A DNA stretch of 9,896 bases, from NCBI GenBank assembly GCA_964452105.1, contig CAYVLI010000023.1, positions 5,220-15,115 on the forward strand, given 5' to 3'. This document shows, one piece after another, positions 5,229-9,896 of the stretch. The notes below the pieces were generated by a model that worked only from the letters and a program-made list of their open reading frames with translations, did not search any database and was not told the DNA's origin. Source of the stretch: CAYVLI01 sp964452105 [NCBI: uncultured Nitrospinota bacterium]. Lineage in GTDB: Bacteria > JAUXIQ01. Position 1 is the stretch's first letter. The number at the start of each line of letters is the position of its first letter. A program made the translations under genes and the position numbers.

Positions 5229-7544
5229 TTATAACAGCGTGAAGCAAAAGGTTGCCCCATTATCTGTACTGCCTTCGGCCCAGATTTCTCCTCTATGTCT
5301 GTTGATGATCCGCTGTACGGTAGCCAGCCCGATCCCTGTTCCAGGAAACTCGTCATCTGAATGTAATCGCTGAAAAGCACCGAACATTTTGTCTGCATAC
5401 GCCATGTTGAAACCAGCACCATCATCAGCCACGAAATAAGCTTTCTTACCCTGAACCTCTCTAACACCGAACTCTATCCTTGCGCTTGGATTCTTACTTG
5501 TAAACTTCCATGCATTATCCAGCAGGTTCTCCAGCACCACACGTAGCAATTGCCTGTCTCCGTTAGCCATCACGCCTTTCTGGATGATAAAATCGACCCT
5601 GCGCTCCGGTTGAGATTTGCAAAGTTCCTCAGTGATGCCGGACACTAATGCCGTTAAATCGACTGTTTCACGTTTCATCTTGCTGCGTGTCAGGCGTGAG
5701 AGTTCCAGCAGATCATCAATGAGCTGGGCCATTTGCTGGCTCGCTGAACGCACGCGCCGGAGGTAGTCTTTGCCTTGATCGTCCAGTTCTTCTGTGTAAT
5801 CCTCAAGGAGTGCCTGGCTGAACCCGTCTATTCTGCGCAAAGATGCCCGCAGGTCGTGAGATATGGAATAGGAGAATGATTCGAGCTCTTTGTTAATGGC
5901 TTCCAGTTGAGCTGTTCGTTCTACCACTCTTTGTTCGAGCTCCTCATTCAGTTTACGGACTTCCTCTTCTGCCTGCTTACGGTTGCTGATTTCTTTCTGG
6001 AGTCCTTGATAAATTTGAGCGTTATTTATTGCTATTGCCAGGTGGCTGGAAACAGTCTCAAGCAGTGCGATCTCTTCATCTGTAAACGGGTCGACATCAA
6101 ATGACAATATATTCAATGTGCCCATGCACTCCTGCTCTATGACGAGGGGCAAAGTCAAGAACGATGTGATACCTTTGTCAGCGAGCTTTTTCCAGATACC
6201 AGCCGTGAAGGAGACTTCTCTTATGTCCGGGATGTATAAAGTCTTTCTTGTAGTAAAAGCTTCCGAGAGCACAGGCAAATCATCGGAATAAGACCGATCC
6301 ACTCTTATGAGGTTATGAGTTACACCCGTCGGATCATAAAGGTATGAAAATGTGAAGGAATTATCCTCAGGGTTGGGAAGGGCAATATTAGAGGCAAATG
6401 TGAATGGCAATACTCGTTTTAACTGTATTACCATGGTTTTGTAGACTCTCTCCATATCCAGCGTGGAGTTTATCGCCCTGGATATTTCGTTAACTACTAA
6501 TAAGCGCTCGGATTGTCCTCTCGCCTTTTCATACAAGGTGGAATTTTCCAGAGCAACTGCGGCGCGGTCCGCTATAGCGTTGGCTAACTTCAAGTCCTTA
6601 TGATTGAAGCGGTGATTTTCTGTGATCATTGAGGTGGCGAGAATACCCAGAACATCGCCCCTGGCAATGAGGGGTACAGCGAGGTAGGAACGCGCATTCA
6701 GTAATTTTCTAAAAAAGTCGGAAGACTTCTTATCTTGTGCAGTATCAGAAATGAAAATTTGCTCTCTTTTTTCAACACATTTACCAATGATACTGCCCTG
6801 TATGGAGGGAGGGCTTTTAAGCAGGATTTTATGCCTTTTTTTATCATCTTCGCCGCAAAAATAGCTGGTGATGGGTAATAAGTAATCACCTTTCACTTTG
6901 AAAATTGTGCAAGTCTCACCAATCTCTTCAGAAACCAGTTTGGCCAGTCCGTCGAATGTTTCTTTGAAGTTCAATGAGGAACTCAACACCTTGCTGGCTT
7001 CAGCCAGCAGCGCAGCTTCATGAGCCTTGCGCTGGTATTCCTGGGAGACATTGGCCTGTTGGGCAAGGTAGGCCGCACCTCCGGCCAGAAATTGTAAGGC
7101 AACATCTATTTTCCCCCGGGCTATCACCGGAATTTGTGAAGCGGCCTCAGCCAATACCGCCGTATTCAGCCCTGTTTTATCTGCTAATAGGTTTATTTTC
7201 TCCGGGCTTAATGGTTTTTCCGGGGGAATAGAACCTATGCCTGTACACCCTATGGTATCTCCATTCAAAATTATGGGGACATCTATATAGAGAAGACCTG
7301 CATTGCAGTATTCGTTCTGGATTGCCTCTTTAAGCTTGCACACTTTGTCAGTGGCCATCTGACGGCAAATCTGGCTCCCTTTTTCGCTATTCTTAATCAA
7401 ATTGCAAAAATCGGGCAAATCCCTCATGGTGGTTATTTGTGAGCTGTCTGAATCCAGGACATAGGCATTGATACCTGTGAGCGCTCTGAGGCCGTCCACA
7501 TAGTTTTGTAGAAGCTCCGCATTCAGAAGCTCTCTCAATCGCAT
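5229..7544 (-). CDS. Sensor histidine kinase with PocR, two GAF, HisKA and HATPase domains
   Basis: This 771-residue protein has no membrane segment, so it is a cytosolic sensor. The N-terminal 1-165 match the PocR ligand-binding domain (LRELLNAELLQNYVDGL at the start, DFCNLI, ICRQMATD, EYCNAGLLYIDVPI). Cysteines C47, C60, C69, C80 and C100 could bind metal or a redox ligand. GAF domains follow at about 185-335 and 345-510, then a coiled coil (about 512-555), HisKA with phospho-acceptor H563 (SISHDLRASLRR), and HATPase_c (about 660-771). The HATPase has an N-box (NLLDNAWKFT, 673-682), G1 (DDGAGF, 707-712), a MFGAFQRLH segment and G2 (GTGIGL, 735-740). The H-box has Ser where Pro is usual (SHDLRAPL). 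The kinase core is of the type paired with Rcp1-like receivers, and the next gene is one. The ATG at 7544 follows AAAGGTGA. PocR domains are known from the propanediol regulator PocR; the ligand here is unknown. Confidence 0.93.
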   Translation of the reverse strand: MRLRELLNAELLQNYVDGLRALTGINAYVLDSDSSQITTMRDLPDFCNLIKNSEKGSQICRQMATDKVCKLKEAIQNEYCNAGLLYIDVPIILNGDTIGCTGIGSIPPEKPLSPEKINLLADKTGLNTAVLAEAASQIPVIARGKIDVALQFLAGGAAYLAQQANVSQEYQRKAHEAALLAEASKVLSSSLNFKETFDGLAKLVSEEIGETCTIFKVKGDYLLPITSYFCGEDDKKRHKILLKSPPSIQGSIIGKCVEKREQIFISDTAQDKKSSDFFRKLLNARSYLAVPLIARGDVLGILATSMITENHRFNHKDLKLANAIADRAAVALENSTLYEKARGQSERLLVVNEISRAINSTLDMERVYKTMVIQLKRVLPFTFASNIALPNPEDNSFTFSYLYDPTGVTHNLIRVDRSYSDDLPVLSEAFTTRKTLYIPDIREVSFTAGIWKKLADKGITSFLTLPLVIEQECMGTLNILSFDVDPFTDEEIALLETVSSHLAIAINNAQIYQGLQKEISNRKQAEEEVRKLNEELEQRVVERTAQLEAINKELESFSYSISHDLRASLRRIDGFSQALLEDYTEELDDQGKDYLRRVRSASQQMAQLIDDLLELSRLTRSKMKRETVDLTALVSGITEELCKSQPERRVDFIIQKGVMANGDRQLLRVVLENLLDNAWKFTSKNPSARIEFGVREVQGKKAYFVADDGAGFNMAYADKMFGAFQRLHSDDEFPGTGIGLATVQRIINRHRGEIWAEGSTDNGATFCFTLL

Positions 7545-7648
7545 TTCACCTTTACCTCATGATTATTGCATCTTAAGAAGGGAATGGATGAAAATACCCT
7601 TAGCTTTGTTTCGACTGTTTTGAAATGGTACTTTAGTCTTTTTACAGC

Positions 7649-7678
7649 ATGGTACGAAGATAATGGCTGATGTGTCAA
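7649..7678 (-). promoter_or_regulatory. Candidate sigma-70-type promoter of the kinase operon
   Basis: On the minus strand, TTGACA (7678-7673) is a perfect -35 box. After an 18-bp spacer comes TACCAT (7654-7649), which shares four of six bases with TATAAT. Transcription would start near 7642, about 98 nt before the kinase ATG. The position is right, but the -10 box is only fair. Confidence 0.45.
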
Positions 7679-8137
7679 AATATGCAAAAGCCGGGAGATG
7701 ACCTCGACCACTACCAGAAGGTCACCGTCACCCAGAGTAGAACGTCCGCCTCATGGGAGAAGTAGACCAGGCTATCCTATAATATTCCTGTTTGGACTGT
7801 GTTTCGCGAGATGCCTCGCTTCAAACAAGATGACGTTGCATTATTTTCCTCTGGTACCTCCGGATCACCCTTAATATTCATATAGTTACATCTCTCCATC
7901 CTCCTACATAAAATTGGGACCGATTAGTTTGAGCCCGCTTCCACTGCAGGTTTCCAGCCGATTTCGGCAATTTTCGTAAAAAAGGCAACCCTGGGGTTTC
8001 GCCAAGACCAAACTACGTTATATCAACCCGAGAGCCGTTAAGATTAAAGGTAAATTTTGGACTAACCTTGGATTTCTACGCATATGTGAAGAGGATAGGT
8101 GCTTTCTTAAGATAAACTCAAACGCTATTTAGGATGT

Positions 8138-8174
8138 AGGGCGGCGCTTGCACCGCCTATGGGAGGGCGCGGTG
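8138..8174. repeat. GC-rich overlapping inverted repeats (REP-like)
   Basis: GGCGG (8140-8144) pairs with CCGCC (8153-8157) over an 8-nt loop, and the flanking TAG/CTA extends it imperfectly. The right arm overlaps CACCGC (8151-8156), which pairs instead with GCGGTG (8169-8174). The two hairpins exclude each other. The GC-rich palindrome in an AT-rich spacer resembles dispersed REP-type elements, but no second copy is visible in this window. Confidence 0.45.
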
Positions 8175-8196
8175 GAGCATCAATCATGAGATGCTC
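8175..8196. repeat. Perfect 7-bp inverted repeat next to a possible -24 element
   Basis: GAGCATC (8175-8181) and GATGCTC (8190-8196) flank the 8-nt spacer AATCATGA. No T-run follows, so it is unlikely to be a terminator. It ends exactly where a sigma-54-like element begins (8196) and could be an operator or an RNA stem. Confidence 0.45.
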
Positions 8197-8211
8197 GGCA
8201 GTATCTTTGCA
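8196..8211 (+). promoter_or_regulatory. Possible second sigma-54 promoter, upstream of the thiolase
   Basis: CGGCAGTATCTTTGCA has the invariant GG (8197-8198) and GC (8209-8210) with the required 10-bp spacing and a full TTGCA -12 box. The -24 box GGCA matches, but the flanking T and C of TGGCAC are missing. A start near 8222 would give a leader of about 330 nt to the thiolase ATG. Such motifs can arise by chance, so this is a candidate only. Confidence 0.35.
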
Positions 8212-8300
8212 ATCAGGGAGACGGGCCTGAGGGTAGAATTGTTATGGTTCCTCCGATCATGCATCGGGTGTCCGGGTACCGTATATAATGCGAAAGCAGC

Positions 8301-8329
8301 TTGACAAGACCGCTTCTTACGTTTATCCT
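8301..8329 (+). promoter_or_regulatory. Candidate sigma-70-type promoter of the thiolase
   Basis: A perfect TTGACA (8301-8306), an exact 17-bp spacer and TATCCT (8324-8329, four of six bases of TATAAT) point toward the thiolase gene. The start would be near 8336, leaving a leader of about 215 nt that contains the tandem repeat at 8396-8415. Confidence 0.5.
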
Positions 8330-8395
8330 GAGTAAGCTCCCGGGGAACCGGCATCATGAATTAATGCTGATACTTAGAAGGAAACAACTTATATT

Positions 8396-8415
8396 ATGGT
8401 ATATAATGGTATATA
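8396..8415 (+). repeat. Two perfect tandem copies of ATGGTATATA
   Basis: The decamer ATGGTATATA occurs twice back to back, followed by TG. The junction creates a perfect TATAAT (8402-8407), but no -35 box stands 16-18 bp upstream. It may be chance AT-rich sequence, a binding site for a regulator in the thiolase leader, or an extra -10 box. Confidence 0.5.
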
Positions 8416-8550
8416 TGTGTTTACTAATCGAGCGAGATATGCTAAATACTAAGGGAGAATTCAGTCTCAGATATCAGGTAAAGTATCGATGGTGAGAATA
8501 GAAACATAACCCCATACTTCTTAGGTACCCAGGAAGGAAGGAGTAGCGAA

Positions 8551-9756
8551 ATGACAAAAGGCATCAGAGACAAGGTTGCCATTTTGGGCATGGGTTGCAG
8601 CAAGTTCGGTGAGCGTTGGGACGCCGGTGCAGAAGACCTTCTGGTGGAAGCATTCGTGGAATGCATGGAAGACTCGGGAATAGACAAGAAAGAGCTCGAG
8701 GTCTGCTATTACGGCTGCCAAATCGATGAAGTCAACGTGGGCAAGGGAGCCAACCCCTGCGCCTCCACTTTGAAGCTGCCCTACATCCCCGTGACCCGCG
8801 TGGAAAACTATTGCGCTACCGCCACCGAGGCGTTCAGGGCTGCATCTTACGCCGTGGCATCAGGAGCCTATGATATCGCTCTGGCGATAGGAGTGGAAAA
8901 ACTTAAGGATACCGGCTATGGAGGGCTTCCCGGCGGCAACGGCGGCGGCCAGATGGCTATCAACATCGGATTTGACGGCACGGCCCCCGGGATGTTCGCG
9001 CAACTGGCCACCGCTTATTCCGATAAGTACGGTGTTCCCATGGAAAAACTGAAGGAAGCCCTTGCGCACGTTTCATGGAAAAGCCATAAAAACGGCGTCA
9101 TGAATCCACGGGCGCACCTCCGCAAAAATGTGAGCATAGAGCAGATTATGAAGGCCCCCATGATAGCCTATCCATTAGGGCTGTTCGACTGCTGCGGCGT
9201 GAGCGACGGCGCCGCCGCCGCCGTTGTCACCACTCCGGAAATCGCCAAGCGACTCAAACCCAACATGGATATAGTCAAGGTTAAGGCGCTGCAGATCGCC
9301 GTCAGTTCCGGCGAAGAAGCCCTGTTCAATAGTTGGGACGGCGCCCATATAGAGACGGTGAGGCGTGCAGCCCAGGCAGCTTACAACGAAGCGGGCATCA
9401 CAAATCCCCGCGAGGAGATAAGTATGCTGGAGGTGCACGACTGCTTCTCCATAACAGAGCTTTGCGTCTATGAAGACCTGGGCATCTCCCCCAGGGGCGA
9501 AGCGATCGACGATGTAATGAACGGCTTCTATGATCTGGACGGTCAGATACCCTGCCAGAGCGACGGCGGGCTCAAGTGCTTCGGGCACCCCATAGGAGCA
9601 TCGGGCTTGAGAATGATCTACGAAGTGTACAATCAGCTCCTGGAAAGATGGCCGGAGGAGAGGCGCGTTAAAAACGCCACTGTAGGGTTGACGCACAACC
9701 TGGGCGGAAGTCCAAGCGCCAACGTTAGCAGCATAGCCATCCTGGGCAAGGATTAA
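8551..9756 (+). CDS. Thiolase family protein, SCP2-type acetyl-CoA acetyltransferase-like
   Basis: This 401-residue enzyme should condense or cleave 3-ketoacyl-CoA. The nucleophile is C88 (VENYCATATEAF). Other active-site motifs are E294-V-H296-D (LEVHDCFS), G345-H346-P347 (CFGHPIGASG) and N383 (THNLGGSPSA). Classical thiolases carry a second catalytic Cys in a CxGGG motif near the C-terminus. Here HNLGG replaces it, as in SCP2/SCPx-type and archaeal thiolases, where His and other residues serve. There is a glycine-rich loop (GGLPGGNGGGQM, 124-135). Length is normal for the subfamily. The ATG follows AAGGAGT at 7-nt spacing. In many bacteria and archaea such thiolases precede a DUF35 zinc-ribbon/OB-fold gene; here a terminator follows instead, so the gene is monocistronic. 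The physiological substrate, and whether it acts in beta-oxidation, acetoacetyl-CoA formation or degradation of aromatics or sterols, cannot be read from the sequence. Confidence 0.92.
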   Translation: MTKGIRDKVAILGMGCSKFGERWDAGAEDLLVEAFVECMEDSGIDKKELEVCYYGCQIDEVNVGKGANPCASTLKLPYIPVTRVENYCATATEAFRAASYAVASGAYDIALAIGVEKLKDTGYGGLPGGNGGGQMAINIGFDGTAPGMFAQLATAYSDKYGVPMEKLKEALAHVSWKSHKNGVMNPRAHLRKNVSIEQIMKAPMIAYPLGLFDCCGVSDGAAAAVVTTPEIAKRLKPNMDIVKVKALQIAVSSGEEALFNSWDGAHIETVRRAAQAAYNEAGITNPREEISMLEVHDCFSITELCVYEDLGISPRGEAIDDVMNGFYDLDGQIPCQSDGGLKCFGHPIGASGLRMIYEVYNQLLERWPEERRVKNATVGLTHNLGGSPSANVSSIAILGKD

Positions 9757-9808
9757 AAACAGCCCTGGAGTTGGTTCTACTACGAGGAACCGAACAAGGA
9801 AAAATTAA

Positions 9809-9839
9809 GAGGCTCCGTTTAGACGGAGTCTCTTTTTTT
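9809..9839 (+). terminator. Intrinsic terminator of the thiolase gene
   Basis: GAGGCTCCGT (9809-9818) pairs with ACGGAGTCTC (9823-9832), with one G-T wobble, around a TTAG tetraloop. A T7 run (9833-9839) follows directly. The stem of 10 bp or more with its U-tract is a textbook terminator, 52 nt after the thiolase stop. A smaller stem (GGTTC/GAACC, 9773-9791) precedes it. Confidence 0.9.
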
Positions 9840-9855
9840 GTATGCTAGATTCAAC

Positions 9856-9889
9856 CTCGAAGTGCAACGAATGAGGAAGCAACTTCGAG
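9856..9889. repeat. 8-bp inverted repeat at the right edge
   Basis: CTCGAAGT (9856-9863) is the exact reverse complement of ACTTCGAG (9882-9889). Inner GC pairs extend the stem past a bulged A. It lies beyond the thiolase terminator, so it belongs to whatever lies right of the window. It may be a hairpin, an operator or the end of a repeat element. Confidence 0.4.
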
Positions 9890-9896
9890 TGGAGTT

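Larger units (their letters stand above)
7545..8550. other. 1-kb intergenic region with regulatory and repeat structure, no clear gene
   Basis: No ORF here has convincing length, start and composition. The most gene-like scraps are a 40-codon minus-strand frame at 7777-7899, containing a GISRNTVQ stretch, and a plus-strand frame at 7670-7762 of about 30 codons. Both may be decayed fragments. The left end carries a likely promoter for the kinase operon (7649-7678). The middle (8138-8267) is a cluster of inverted repeats. The right third carries candidate promoters for the thiolase. I saw no tRNA, rRNA, CRISPR or transposase gene. Confidence 0.5.

Noticed and set aside
7984-8003. Hairpin around GGCAACCC/GGGTTTCGCC
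   Set aside because: Imperfect stem with a bulge, no T-run, and no gene end next to it.
8253-8267. CCGAT-CATGC-ATCGG inverted repeat
   Set aside because: Five-bp arms are common by chance and nothing nearby supports a function.
8301-8495. 64-residue frame upstream of the thiolase
   Set aside because: Starts at a TTG that is better explained as the -35 box TTGACA; no ribosome site and no similarity I recognise.
9175-9696. 173-residue minus-strand frame
   Set aside because: Shadow of the thiolase gene, produced by its codon bias.

Overview
The window looks like chromosomal DNA of a free-living, anaerobic-type Gram-negative bacterium of moderate GC. Desulfobacterota (former Deltaproteobacteria) is my best guess. 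It rests on a near-consensus sigma-54 promoter in front of an ammonium channel gene, a PocR/GAF histidine kinase with PAS and HD-GYP response regulators, and a stand-alone SCP2-type thiolase. The taxonomy is inference; no marker gene is present.

Region 1 (1-2042) is a nitrogen-acquisition locus. The first codons of a P-II signal protein (glnB/glnK type) run off the left edge on the minus strand. A 600-bp divergent region follows, with a -24/-12 promoter at 495-510 and two NtrC-like dyads 42 bp apart. It leads into a complete Amt channel gene (625-1917). P-II proteins plug Amt channels, so the pair fits functionally. A hairpin separates Amt from the convergent operon.

Region 2 (2085-7544, minus strand) reads as one tightly spaced operon. 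In transcription order it holds a PocR-GAF-GAF histidine kinase, a single-domain Rcp1-like receiver, a REC-PAS-HD-GYP regulator (predicted cyclic-di-GMP phosphodiesterase), a 56-residue small ORF, and a FabH-like ketoacyl synthase III with intact Cys-His-Asn. Gaps are 17, 1, 31 and 23 nt. The natural reading is a phosphorelay that senses a small ligand, controls cyclic-di-GMP breakdown, and is co-expressed with an enzyme making an acyl product. This is loosely reminiscent of Rpf-type signalling, but with a ketosynthase in place of RpfF.

Region 3 (7545-8550) is about 1 kb with no convincing gene. It holds a candidate promoter for the operon, a cluster of inverted repeats, a possible second sigma-54 promoter, a sigma-70-like promoter and a 10-bp tandem repeat.

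Region 4 (8551-9839) is a monocistronic SCP2-type thiolase followed at once by a strong intrinsic terminator. The last 57 bases hold only an inverted repeat.
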